From contig LR746269.1 in the NCBI GenBank assembly GCA_902729315.2, forward strand, positions 7,600,231 to 7,664,230: a stretch of 64,000 bases of DNA. Reading direction: 5' to 3'. Positions 1 to 11,973 of the stretch are shown one piece after another. Both the position numbers and the translations under genes were made by a program. The number at the start of each line of letters is the position of its first letter. Position 1 is the stretch's first letter. The notes beneath the pieces are model-generated. The model was not told the DNA's origin and made no database searches. It saw only the letters and a list, made by a program, of their open reading frames with translations. The DNA is from Spirodela intermedia (Eukaryota > Streptophyta > Magnoliopsida > Alismatales > Araceae).

Positions 1-3000
1 ATGTTGTAGGGGAAAGTAGGCCACATAGGGGCACGAATGGGCAGATGATGGAGCAGCTGGCTGTTCGGCAAAGACCGCATGGTGGCTGACTAGATCGTGA
101 TCTGTGATTGCAAAAGGAAAGGTAAGTGTCACGGAGAAACCCTTTGAATCAAGATGATGGGTTTGAAAAAAGTAAATGAATTACGATGACGCGCATAAAA
201 CTTACATGAAATTGAGGTAGATTCGCCCTCCCTGCAGAGAATGAAGATTTCAATGTCAGCGAATTAATGTCATAAAATGGCCGCGTATATTGTCATCAGC
301 ATATATATGAGTCTGAGGTGCGATTGATAGAGGGGAGATTAGTGCAGACCTCATTAACCGACAAAGTGGGTATTTTTATGAAGGGTAGCTATGTGGGTAG
401 TTTTCTGGAAATGCAAGTAAAATCGGGAAGAAGTTTGCAAGAGGATAGAAATCATGCCCATACAGGAAAATCTGAAACGTGAGAACATCCCACTTAGTGG
501 CATATATTCGCATTATTAGTCATGTACATAAGGAAAAAATTATCATGGTAATTACGAGATCGCATGAGGATGGAAAACAGCAATTTGGAAAGAGGAGCTA
601 AGATGACCGTTTATGGCTTAAAAACCAGATTTAATGAAGTTCCAATGCAAAAAATCTGCGGAGTTGAAATAAGTAAGAAAGGAGAGGAGTAATAGAGAAT
701 TCGAAAGGAAAGAGATGAAAAAACCCATCATAGGAGAAAATGAAAAGAAATCGTAATATGAAACAAAAAATTGAAACCCAAATAAAAAAGATAAAGAAGC
801 TAAAAATATGAACAAAATAGTACTGCGAGGAGAAAACCAACATCGTCTGTGAACAACCATAATGAGGAGAAAAAATGAAAACCAAAATATCACACTAGGA
901 TAGAAATCAATGGTAGTCACATGGATAATACGAAGGTTCTAGTTGGTCCTTCAGCATTCTTTAGATATATGCTAAAATAAAAGTGATGCCACTGGCCAAA
1001 TACACCCCCCGTGATACCCTGAGGCTATTCAATCTACAGTGACAAGGGGTGCAATCTTGGAAGTGGATTTCCAGCTTAGCTCGATTTTGATTCAAAAAGA
1101 CCAATCAACTCGATGCATACTAGATTCAACAAAAGAAACTTATCATCGAAAAAGTCTAAACGAAATGCCAACACAAACCGGTAAAACATTTTTCCCAGTA
1201 TGTGATGCATAGAAAAAGACATCATGAGTTCAGCATTATACACCTAGACAACACTATGATCCATAAGACACGAATAACTTTACTAAAAACTAATCCATGT
1301 TAGAGTGTTAGGCAATATTTTATAACACTGGAAATTCCAGGTTTTTGAAAACCTAAAAGGAAACACTAAGATCTATTTTGGGTAAAAAAAAGTAATAGGG
1401 ATATCGGAATCCACTAAAAAATCTTATCCAAAACATAAGCATTGTACTCACTCGAACGATGAATGAACATGAGCTAATCTGCTAAATGGACACCAGTGAA
1501 CTCCATATGGCTGCATAACAGAGTCAAAACAAATTATTCAAAGGGTTATGAGAAGAAGATGCAAAAAGAACCAACAAGAATAAGTATAATGCAATAAAAT
1601 TATAAGGTTGCCATCCCTTGAATTAAACCAATTATAAATTTAGAAACACCAGAAAAGAGAAACCCCTTAGTTCTGTTAGGGATGAAAACTAGATCCAAAC
1701 TACAGTTTTCTACATTTTAAGCCACATAAAATTTTATACAATCATTAAAATGAACAAAATCAGTATATTTGTAACTATCTGAACCAACTAATTAAAAATG
1801 CCATATCAATTATTCGTTGACATTGAAGTGTGTTAGAATAGTGATATTGGGCTACATGTGGGGATAAGGTTATTGGGCTTACAAAGTCCAATCACCTATG
1901 GGTATCAGATCGAGCCACTTATATCTAGCACACAATCCGATAGTCAGTAATCATGTATTAAAGGGTCACAAACCCTAACCCTAAAGCAATGAAGTTCTTT
2001 TCCTCTCTCTCTCACTTCTAGCAGCTCTCTTGTTTGTTCCGGCAACTATGCCCTAACACAAGGTAGGAAGAGCTCTGACATGGAATCAGAGTCCCACGTG
2101 CATACTTTCCAACCCTCTTTTTGAGCTGTTTGAGCTCACTGCATTGAAGGTCCATGAGCATTGAGACCATGAGCACTCTATTTTCTGTAGCTAGGGTTCG
2201 AAGTTTCGTCTTTCTTTGGTTGAGACCGCAAACCCTAACTCATGACAAAAGCCCTTAGTCTATATCTCTGATGCTAATGAGTGCACCTGAGGAGTACCCT
2301 AGGTGGTTCGAGCTCTCAAAAATTCTTGACAAATATCGGTTCAATGAATTGAACTTATTACAATGGGAAGAATATGTGGAAATGATTTTACTTATTTAGA
2401 GGAAATTAAACTACCTCAAGAGTGGTAATCCTCATAGTCCAACATATCCACGACATAATATATGACAAAAGGCAGATGCCATCATCAAAATGTGGTTGGT
2501 AGAAAATATGGGACCATCTATCAGTGACCACTTCCTTCGGATTCCAATAGTGAAGGATATATGGGAGAGAGCTCACCGTATACACACAAAGCATAATGAT
2601 GAGGGAGAAATCTCACATCTAACCACCAAAGCTATGAACCTTACTCAAGGAAATAAAATGGTGATAGAGTATGCAGCCAAATAAAAAACCATCTAGATGG
2701 AGGTCGATCATTATAAACCAACCACCAATCCAAATTTTGTTGAACAAATTACATTTTGAATGATTACTTGTATCGGTTGTTATCTAGCTTAAGTTCACCC
2801 ATTGTACAATTAATTGGTTAATTGTTAAACAGATCTTGTGTGACAACACTTCAGAGCGAGTGGCTCTTCTAGTCGGGCAGCTATGTGACAACATTCCAGA
2901 AAAAGCAGCACTTTTGTGTAACGAAAGAGTTTCTAATTTAGAGGAACTATAGGAATTATTAGAAGAAAGAGAATAGGCTGATAATATTGAGCAAAAAACT

Positions 3001-6000
3001 CAGCAAGTTGATAACTAAACATTGGCAGCGAAGAACATGGCTGGAGCATTAGTCAACACTAGTTGTGACTGGGAAGGGAAGAGCAAGACAAACTCTTCAC
3101 ATTCTAATAAAGGAAAACAAGGCCAAAACCCTGAGCAAGTGCTAAATCCAAAGGCAAATTTATGATGCTCATTTTTTCAAAAAAGGAGGTATACTCATGA
3201 CAATTGCTGAAAATTACATGGTAAGCCTCTGAGAGTAGGACATGAGTACATGAGTGTATTCCAAGGATGGAGGTGAACTTGACAATTTCAAGGACATACT
3301 CGTGACAATTTCTCCCTTTCCTACCCATTGCCAAGAAATTGGCTCTACAAGCTCTACCAAGGGAGAGGTGAACTTGACATCTATCATTCAACCAACAAAT
3401 TCCAAGGATGGAGAAATTGATGGACTCAAGGAGGAGATTGAGAAGTTGCGACAACTCATTACCTCAAATTCTATAGCATCATCAATAGCTTCCTTAGGTA
3501 ATTTCCCAATCTCTTACACTTTCCTCTCATTGAGTTTCCATTCTCTACGTCATACAAACATGTATCTAAGAAATAGAGATACATGGATCCTCAACTCATG
3601 GGCCACCGATCATATATCTCCACTCAAAAAAAAATTCTAAGCCTATGAACCATGTTTTAATGGTAGACAAATACTAACCACAGATGGGAAGCTTATACTT
3701 GTAGTTGGTATAGGTTTCATAGAACTTTCAAGAATAGAAAAAATTCATCATATTCTTTATATGCCTTTATTATCGGTAAGCCTAATCTCCCTTGGTAAAC
3801 TCAGACAATCCATCATTCATGATCTTTTGATTACTCTTGATGATTGTATTTTATATGATAAAGACACAAGATGGAGGACTAGACTTGCTAAGGAGAGGAG
3901 AGGCTTATATTACATAGGAGGCACTAGTGGAACATAAAAGGCGGATCCACAAGTGGCACAAGCAGGGGAGACAACACCAAGAGTGGCATCAAGGAGGAGT
4001 CACGAGTCGATTGAACCACTTATGTTGCTTCATTGTTGCCTAAGACATCTCTATCATGACTATTAAACATTTATTCTTGCAATTGTGTAAAGAACTTGAT
4101 AACAATAGTTTCTTATGTGAGGTGTGACAGTTAACTAAACATAAATGATCTATTTAACCTCCCTCTAACTCAAGATCCCTTCTACCTTTTAACTTGGTTG
4201 ATAGTGATGAGGATCAACACCAACATCGACCATGTATGGTCATCGTCGGTTCATCACATTTATTGATGATTGCACTCGTATGACGTGGGTATAATTGATG
4301 AGTCAAAATTTTGAAGAGATTAAAAAATTAAAGGTATTTTTCCAAATGGTGAAACAATAATTTAGTATCAGCATTAAACGTTTTATAACAAATAATGCAA
4401 AGGATTACATCAATAAGGATTTAGTACAATTCTTTCTTACAAATGGAGTGATTCATGAGACATCTTGTGTAAAAACTCCTCAACAAAATGAGATTGCAGA
4501 GAGAAAGAATCATCACTTATGAGAAGTAATTAGAGCACTCTTTATCCAAGAGAATATTCTAAAATACTTGTAGGGGGAAGATTACTTACAGCCACCCACC
4601 TAATTAACATATGGCCATCAAGGACTTTGGACAAGGAAAAGTTTTACTAAGGTCCTAGAGTTTCATATTCTAGGGTAAAACCAACCGTGTGGCATATGTA
4701 CATTTATATTATACCAAGAAATTCAACCCAAGGGCACTTAAGTGTGTATTCTTGGCCTACTCAATAACTCAAAAAGAGTATAAGTGTTATGACCCAAAAA
4801 CTAAGAAATTCTATATCATTTGAGACATCACTTTGAATGAAGGTGAAAATTATTATAAGACTAATGAGGCCTTAGACCCCTCACCCATAGAGAGGATGGG
4901 TGATATGACCACATCTCAAGGAAGTTATCTACTCCCTTGTGATGGGGGGGAGTCAAAATCACAAAAATTAACAATAGAAAAAGGATTTGGATAGACCTAT
5001 ACAAGAAGAAAGAGTGAGCAAATCCCACACACTACTTCAGTAAAGGATCTAACTCATGAGACTATACTAAATCTTCCATCAAAATCACAAGAAAATGTAG
5101 TAAACTTGTTGGTCCACTAGGACATCAGTAAGAATATTACTTATCTATTACATAACTATTTATCCTCACATCAGTTATCTACAGCCCACTCTTCATTTCT
5201 TACAAAAGTAGACTCCATTCGTCAATTCATTCATTTTTATGGAAATAAAAATGAATGAATTGGCGAAAATCACACATGAGAACTAGTTAAGCTCCTGTGC
5301 GATAAAAGAACTATTGGGTGTAAATGGGTATTTACCATTAAGTATAGTCTCAATGGAACGGTAGAGAGGTACAAGGCTAGATTGGTAGCAAAAGGATATA
5401 TTCAAAAATTAGGGATTACTTACAATGAGACCTTTGCCTAGTAGTAAAATTAAACACCATGAGAATTTTAATCTCTATGGCAGCAATGAAAGGATGGCAA
5501 CTTCACCAATTAGATGTGAAGAACTTTTTCCCACATGGCTCCCTAAATGAAGAGATATATATGGATATACCTAAAAGTTTTAAGGAAGAAAAAAAATCAG
5601 CACATGGTGTGTAAATTAATAAAGTCTTTATGTGGACTTAAACAATCTCTAAGGGCATGGTTTGACAAGCTCTCAGCCACTATGCATGATTATCGCCAAA
5701 TAATGGTGATCATACTCTTTTCTTTAAATGCTCTAGAAATGAAATTCCTATTTTATTAGTTTATGTTGATGATATAATACTTATTGGTGATGATCATTAG
5801 AAATAGAAGTGTTAAATGATAAATTATATACATGCTTTGAAATTAAAAGATTGAAAATTTTTAAATATTTTCTTGGCATGAAAATTACATACTCCAAACA
5901 TGGTATTTTCTTATCTCAACTTAAATATACCTTAAATTTACTTAAAGAAATCAGAACTAGTGGTAGTGAACCAGCAATCACTCTCATTAACTATGATGGG

Positions 6001-9000
6001 AAATTGAGTTGAGGTGAAGACAACTCACCAATTGATAGAGGAAGGTATCAAAGGCTGATTGGTAAATTGATCAATTTATCTCACACTCAACCAGATATTA
6101 CCTACACATTTTAAGATTATTGAGCCAATTTATGCATGACACTAGAGAGGTACATAATGTTGCGGCAAGACGGATAATTCTCTATCTAAAGAGTACACCT
6201 AGTTACGGGCTCTTATTTCAATCATATGGGCATACTAATATGAAAATATTCAATGATGCTAATTATGCAAGTTATATTGTAGACAAATGATCTACTTCAG
6301 GGTATTGCTCATTTCTAGGAGGGAACCGCATCACTTAGTGCAGCAAGAAGCAACAAGTGGTTTCAAGATCTAACACATAGTCCAAACTTCAAGTCATGAC
6401 ACAAAAGGTGTGTGAAGCATTATGGATTAAAGGGATTTTGGAAGACCTCAAGATCCAATACGGTTCACCCACAAAATTCTTTTGTGACAACAAGTCAGCT
6501 ATATATATTGCTCACAATCTAATACATCACAGTCGAATTAAGCATGTGGAGGTGAATAGCCATTTCATCAAGGAGAAGATAGAAAATGGGATCCTCACTA
6601 TCTAATATGTCAAGTCCAAGGAGTAATGTGTAGACATCTTCACCAAAAGATTACATAGACCTATCATGAGAAGATTGTTAAGCAACTTGGGGGTGAAAGA
6701 TATCCATTCTCCAACTTGAGGGAAAGTGTTAGAATAGTGATATTAGCTACATGTGGGGATAAGGTTATTGGGTTTAGTAAGTCTAATTACCTATGGATAT
6801 CAAATCGAGCCACTTATACCCAGCACACAATCCAATAGTCAGTAATCATGTATTGGGTCATGAACCCTAACCCTAAAGTAATGAAGTTCTTTTCCTCTCT
6901 CTCTCTCTCCCACTTTCTGGCGGCTCTCATGTTTGTTCCTTGCAGCTGTGCCCTCGCCCAAGAGGGAAGGAGCTCCAATAAAGTGAAATAGATCCTTATC
7001 TTTACAATGTTTCTCATCTGTTACAGACCCTGAATTTCCTTCATTAGGCCACAGAATGATACAAAAGATAAATATGAGGAGAACAAGAAATATAACTATT
7101 TTCAAAATCTGTTCGATTGAAGGAGATTTTATCAATAAACTGATGTTTAACGTTTTAGCATTGACCGCACTTGTACAAATTGCAAACGCCTATCTGGGAT
7201 AAGAAAGAAAATAGAGCATTCACGTTGGCAAACAGATTTTATTTCTTAAGTGTCATTATCTTTTACCAAACTTTGGATACATCTCCAGCCAAGGAGAGTT
7301 CTAAAATTCAAGGTTTCTAACCTTGTCTGACTCGTGCATTATCTAAAGGAATCTGAATTGCCGATTCCTGACCAGTATGGGATTGGCCAAGTCACATAGT
7401 TAAAGAGATGAAACAATCTACTGATTTCAAACAGTTCATTATTTGGAGTCAAGCCAGTCTCAACCAGCCTGATTGCGACTGAATTGGCAGTATTCAACAT
7501 AGTTTTCCGCTTTTCAACTATAAACATAGTCTGACTGCAACTGAATCTGCGTTCTGGCTTTCATTGATAGAAAGAAAACTTACAAACAAGATGTTCCAGA
7601 TCATTTTCAATCCAGAAGAGCATACTCATTGGTCATGTAAGTTAGCTATTACCGAACAGAAATGTCCACTTGAATTTGGGAGTTTAAGCACATCTATTTG
7701 GAAACAGAAACCAAAAAATTACATGCAAATGCGTTAATGTGAGTGAGAAATTAACTAAACTAAAACAAAATGCACAAGGTATCCGTGCATTGAACAAGAA
7801 ACAGGTTCAATGAATGTAACAGAAAGAACTTTTAAAAGATCATAACTTCCAGCCATGGATATTTACCATTTCCGAGTAATTTAGGTCATATAGATCTTCA
7901 TCATGAGTCCACTCATCCACACTTGTATCAGGATATGAACGGCACCCATTTGCATAGAGCCAATTCCCTTTCTCTATTTTCCGGCAATTTGGACACTGCA
8001 TCACTCCCTTGGCATTGAAGGCTGAGCCTATACAATCTAGAGAATGCAAACAAACAGTTAGATCAGTTAATGAAAAGCAAAATATGTAACAAATAAGTGA
8101 ACACAAGATAGCATTAAAAAGATAATTTCAATAGCATACATAACATAGGATGAAGAAATGCATGAATGAAAACAGGGTCAATATTCAAATCAAGACCCAG
8201 TCAGAAGTGGCTATCTCAAAGCTTTGAGATGTCCCAAACCACTGCTTCCCAAATTACACCAATGTTGAACAGTGTACGCTTGGCCATCCCAAATTCATGC
8301 AGTAAAGAAAGCCATTCAATGTTCGAAGGTTGACAACCCTCAGGAGCAAAAAACTGAAGACAAATGTGCTGTAATAAGGAAAAGTTAGGAGTACAAGCAA
8401 AAAAGTCATTATTACAGCAAGAATTCGTTCACTTTTCATCCTTTATTAAGAGTTAAAACACGGTTTAGATTGGGTTTTAGTTGATAGTTTAAAAATGTTA
8501 TAACTGCACTCTGGTTACAGTTTGAGTTGGGCTCGGTTCACCAAGAAAAAGAATATATAAGTAATTTAAGACGAGTTTTCTTGAGGCCGAAAAGAGAATC
8601 AGGAATTTGAATATGCTGTTCATCTTGGCAATGAATCAACCATTGCTCTTTTCAACGTACAAGGATAACAAGTATATTGATATTATTTGAATTTCATCAA
8701 AGTCCACAGCACGTGTACCCTCATGTGACATCCATGCACTGCTCAGAAACCAGGGCTATCCCTCTTATTTAAGGCTCTGCCCCCTACCCTCTTATTTCCC
8801 TCATATATTCGTAATTTCTTGAGCAATTTTCTGCAACATAAATTTTCTTTCTTTCAGGTATCCTTGACGTTATAAATAAAACCTTTTGATTTAAAGTGAC
8901 GACGAAGAGAAGTAAACAACAGTTTTCGAAGGTCAAACGAGTCTAACAAAGTATATGATCATCACACACACAATAAAACTTCTGCATCCAATTCTACAAA

Positions 9001-9535
9001 CTCAGTTTTTCTAAAACTGAATTCTTTGTCTGAAAACCAAGAGTTACAGGAAATTTTTTATTTTACTTGAAAAACAGCAAATATCTGCGGTAGAATTCAT
9101 GACATTAGCTTAAATTCGTTCCCTATCTGTGAAAATTTGGAAGCTGAACTCCTAAAACTTTCCAGTTCACAAGAGTCGCCATGCTTTTCCTTGAGGTATG
9201 TAAATCTCAAGAAAATATACCGATGATCCACAGAATTTCTTAATTAAAATTATCGCCGCAGCAACAACAGATGGAAAGTTCGTCCCTTTCACCAAATGCA
9301 GGAGAGCTCACGCATAGAAAGATAGACTCGTTAACTTAAAATTCCTAAAATATTAAGCCATCGTCCGGAACTAACCTAGATGAAATCGATGCCCGCATTG
9401 CAGCTTAGCCGTAGACCGTTCGCCACCGTCCTTCACCGGCTCCAAGCAGATCGAGCAGGGAACCAGCGACGCCAGCGGCACCTCCTCGCCGGACCCTTTC
9501 TCACTCCCCGGATCTGCCTCCCCCGAGCCCATCAT
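1..9535 (-). CDS. RFI2: RFI2-like RING-type E3 ubiquitin ligase (5' part; runs off left edge)
   Basis: Five exons on the minus strand: 9535-9376, 8036-7867, 1510-1452, 231-206 and 101 to beyond base 1. All borders are GT-AG and phases agree (160, 170, 59, 26 bp). The start is ATG at 9535 ([11 protein letters not shown]); the open frame upstream of it is a GGA-repeat leader. Exon 1 carries CSICLEPV and CGHRFHL, exon 2 continues DCIGSAFN and [19 protein letters not shown], giving one C3H2C3 RING. Exon 3 reads [14 protein letters not shown], exon 4 EGESTSIS, exon 5 [20 protein letters not shown]; this order is what I know of RFI2 (At2g47700) homologues. In Arabidopsis RFI2 acts in red/far-red signalling and photoperiodic flowering, presumably as an E3 ligase. 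Intron 2 is about 6.36 kb because a copia element sits in it in the opposite orientation. The C-terminus is outside the window. Family call confident; orthology inferred. Confidence 0.85.
1826..1830. other. Target-site duplication AAGTG, left copy
   Basis: AAGTG directly abuts the first base of the 5' LTR and is repeated at 6981-6985; five bases is the usual copia duplication. Confidence 0.9.
1831..2080 (+). repeat. 5' LTR of copia element
   Basis: Begins TGTTAGAATAGTG and ends just before the primer-binding site. Aligns end to end with 6727-6980, including the block with CACACAATCC and the AACCCTAACCCTAAAG stretch, with scattered substitutions and a few small indels. Confidence 0.93.
2081..2094 (+). 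other. Primer-binding site (initiator Met-tRNA type)
   Basis: TGGAATCAGAGTCC begins immediately after the 5' LTR. It matches the usual plant copia site TGGTATCAGAGC, complementary to the 3' end of initiator tRNA-Met, with T-to-A at the fourth base. Confidence 0.85.
2490..6655 (+). pseudogene. Degenerate copia gag-pol
   Basis: Pieces in order: gag (UBN2-type, 2490-2684, with [13 protein letters not shown]); a zinc knuckle at 3176-3230 where the second Cys is Phe and the Trp codon is now TGA; protease region near 3590-3625 where the active-site DSG is NSW; integrase core near 4240-4540 ([14 protein letters not shown], then [17 protein letters not shown]); reverse transcriptase 5310-5800 with [14 protein letters not shown] and YVDDIILIG; RNase H 6396-6605 with [14 protein letters not shown]. 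Stops and frame changes separate almost every piece. The RT YVDD box survives although the flanking frame is broken. No functional product is expected. Confidence 0.92.
6716..6726 (+). other. Polypurine tract
   Basis: TTGAGGGAAAG lies directly before the 3' LTR, the position of the plus-strand primer in copia elements. Confidence 0.8.
6727..6980 (+). repeat. 3' LTR of copia element
   Basis: Second copy of the LTR, starting right after the purine tract and ending in AGCTCCAATA, followed by AAGTG. A CT microsatellite inside it is longer than in the 5' LTR. Confidence 0.93.
6981..6985. other. Target-site duplication AAGTG, right copy
   Basis: AAGTG directly follows the last base of the 3' LTR and matches 1826-1830, fixing both element ends. 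Confidence 0.9.
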
Positions 9536-9682
9536 GTCATGCCCCCCGAATCCACGACGGCACAAAAACCTCGCCTCTGCAACCGATGAAATGCGTAGAA
9601 ATTCCACCACCTCGAATTCCAAATCGGCAAAACCAGATCTACACCTGTCCCTCGAGCCCTGCCGCTGGGAATAACCTAGGGA

Positions 9683-9735
9683 TCCTCCCTCCTCCTCCTC
9701 CTCCTCCTCCTCCCCCCTTCCTCCTCCCCCTCCTC
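9683..9735. repeat. (CCT/GGA)n microsatellite in the RFI2-like leader
   Basis: Pyrimidine-rich CTC/CCT triplets on the plus strand, read as GGA repeats in the 5' leader of the minus-strand gene. The Glu/Gly-rich reading frame across it lies upstream of the conserved start and is an artefact. Confidence 0.8.
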
Positions 9736-10039
9736 TTTCTTCTCTCCGTCCTCTCTCGTCCTCAGATCGGCAGGTCAAACTGAAAACGGCAGGAATTAGA
9801 CCGGCCGATTTTACTCATCGGCACGATCTCTCTTTCCCCCGACGGACGGCCCAGATCCCTCCTCGAGACGATCGTACGGAATGCAGGATCTCTGTGCTTT
9901 GTAGCCGGCAAGACCAATTCGGGCTGGACCCAGGCCCAATTGGCCCCATCCTGGCTCTCTGGGATCAGTGGCTGCCCCATGAGCTGAGTTAGAAGGGGAC
10001 ATTAGCGTGCGGAGTAGGCCGTTCCATATTTTTTAATGT

Positions 10040-10800
10040 ATTAGACATTATAATTTTAAAATATATAAAAGTGTAATATCATTCTCTATCTGTTCTCCTG
10101 TTAACCCAATCATAATTACTATAAATGAGATACCAAATAGCATAAAGGTATGTACTTTAAAGTTACAATTTTATATGAGTTAGCTATATTCTATGTGGCA
10201 CAAAACAAATGTAATATTATATATATTATACACTTTTTATTTGAATATATGTAAAATTTTAATATTATATGTTTTATTTTATTTTATTTTATTTTCTCCT
10301 TTTAACCCAAGCATTATTATTATAAATGAGACTATAAATAGCATAAAGCGTATGTACTTTAAACTTACCATTTGAGATGGGTCAGCTATATCTTATGTGG
10401 CACAGAAAAAGTGTAATTTTATATATTGTTAAATATATTACACATCATTATTTTTAAAAAATATAAAAGAGTGATATTATATTTTTTTCCTTTTAAGGCA
10501 ATCATAATTACTATAAATGAGATTTTAAATATAATAAAACGTATTACTTTAAATTTACCATTTGATATGAGTTAGCTATATTTCATGTGACACATAAAAA
10601 CTGTAATATTACATTTTTAATATGTTATACAATATTATTTCACATATATAAAAACTTTTAATAATATATTATTATTGCTTCTCCATTTAAATTAATCATA
10701 ATTACTAAAAATGAGAATTTAAATAGCATAAAGCGTATGTACAATAAACTTACCAGTTGAGATGAGTTAGATATATTTTATGTGACACATAAAAACTCCC
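10040..10800. repeat. Four tandem copies of an AT-rich ~195-bp unit
   Basis: The landmark CATAATTACTATAAATGAG (or a near copy) recurs at 10111, 10311, 10503 and 10697, spacings 200, 192 and 194. In each copy it is followed by AATAGCATAAA, a GTATGTACTTTAAA-like stretch, GAGTTAGCTATAT and TATGTGGCAC or TGTGACAC. The rest of 9990-11750 is AT-rich intergenic DNA with a CT microsatellite at 11058-11089 and no gene that I can see. Confidence 0.9.
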
Positions 10801-11798
10801 CTCTTTAAGTTACTAGTTTAGGCTTTAGGTTTATCTATTCACAATTTAACACCTAATTTTTTTGAAAGCGCAATCCAATTTTCATAGAAGTTTTGTGCAG
10901 CCATTTCATGAATAAATGAAATTAATTATTTTCCCCATATTTTCATAATTAATTTAAAATAGCCTATATGGTGATAGTCACATCCTATGAGCTAAGAAGA
11001 AAAGATCAACATTACTGCACTTAACATATTGATAATGAGAATTTATGAATATTTTCCTCTCTCTCTCTCTCCCTCTCTCCCTCTCTAAGTCACTAGGGAC
11101 CCATGATGAGACATCTATGTGTAGCGACATGAGATATGAGTAAGTTTTCTATTTCTCTCTCTTCATCCTGATCAATTTGCATCATGATGTCTATATTTTT
11201 TTTCTTCACTATTTTAGATGCACATAATATAAATCAAATCATGTTTTGCCTAACCACACCCCATGGGTAACATGTGATTTTATGAAGAGTATACTATCGT
11301 GCATATATTTTTATAGTAAAGATATGTTATTTTTAGTAATAAAGAAAAAGAGGATAAAATCCCACATATTTTTGGAGTAAAAGAGAACTTAAAATTTGGT
11401 GTCTTGGGCCTAGTAATCCCATATCTTACTCACAAGCTGCATATCAGCTAGAATTGTAGTATTTTCACAATAATTTTAATTTTTAGCTGTATTTTTTATA
11501 TTTAGGAATTATTTTCCATTTTTTATCATTATTAGAGACCAAAAGTACCCTCATTTTTTATTCTAACATGACTGTCTATATAACTACAAATTATAGCATC
11601 CTTTTACATACATAAAAAATAATTATTTAACTTAACTTGAAGAAAAATGACGTGCATGTGATATATGATCCTTGCAGAAGTAAGAATTATTTTAATTATT
11701 ATTAAATAAAATAATAGCTATTAACTTTGAATGACGGTGGCGATAAGGAAATTTTACTTGGTTTTGTCTTGGCTGAGCCCAAAATTAATCCGGGCCCC

Positions 11799-11870
11799 GG
11801 CCCATTAATGGCTTCCCTTTTTCCTGAACGAATGCTTCGGGGGCTTCCGTGGGAAACCCTCACTATAAAT
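11799..11870 (+). promoter_or_regulatory. Core promoter of the TCTP pseudogene
   Basis: GGCCCATTA (site II / GGCCCA type, 11799), telobox AAACCCT (11854-11860) and TATAAAT (11864-11870) lie about 105-175 bp before the degenerate start. Site II plus telobox is typical of translation-related plant genes. The promoter elements look better preserved than the coding sequence. Confidence 0.65.
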
Positions 11871-11973
11871 ATTACTGTGCTCTTCCTAGGCTCTCGGATT
11901 TCCTCGCCGGCCTCTGCAAGCTTCTACGCCGGTTCTGCCTCTTCTCGGTTTGCCTCTGAGGAGAGGAGCGAAG

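Larger units (their letters stand above)
1831..6980 (+). mobile_element. Complete-length but dead Ty1/copia LTR retrotransposon
   Basis: A 5150-bp element bounded by two TGTTAGAATAGTGATATT-starting LTRs (1831-2080 and 6727-6980) and by the identical 5-bp direct repeat AAGTG just outside each end (1826-1830, 6981-6985). A primer-binding site follows the 5' LTR and a purine tract precedes the 3' LTR. Internal order is gag, protease, integrase, reverse transcriptase, RNase H, the copia order. Many stops and frameshifts show it cannot encode its own transposition. The LTRs differ at roughly one base in ten by eye plus small indels, mostly transitions, so the insertion is old. It lies inside intron 2 of the RFI2-like gene, transcribed the other way. 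Confidence 0.95.

Noticed and set aside
618-920. Hydrophobic 100-aa frame on the minus strand
   Set aside because: Phe/Ser-rich translation of purine-rich intron DNA within the RFI2-like gene; no homology and no start context.
9371-9778. Longer RFI2-like N-terminus with Glu/Gly repeats
   Set aside because: The extension is the GGA microsatellite of the leader; the conserved part begins at ATG 9535.
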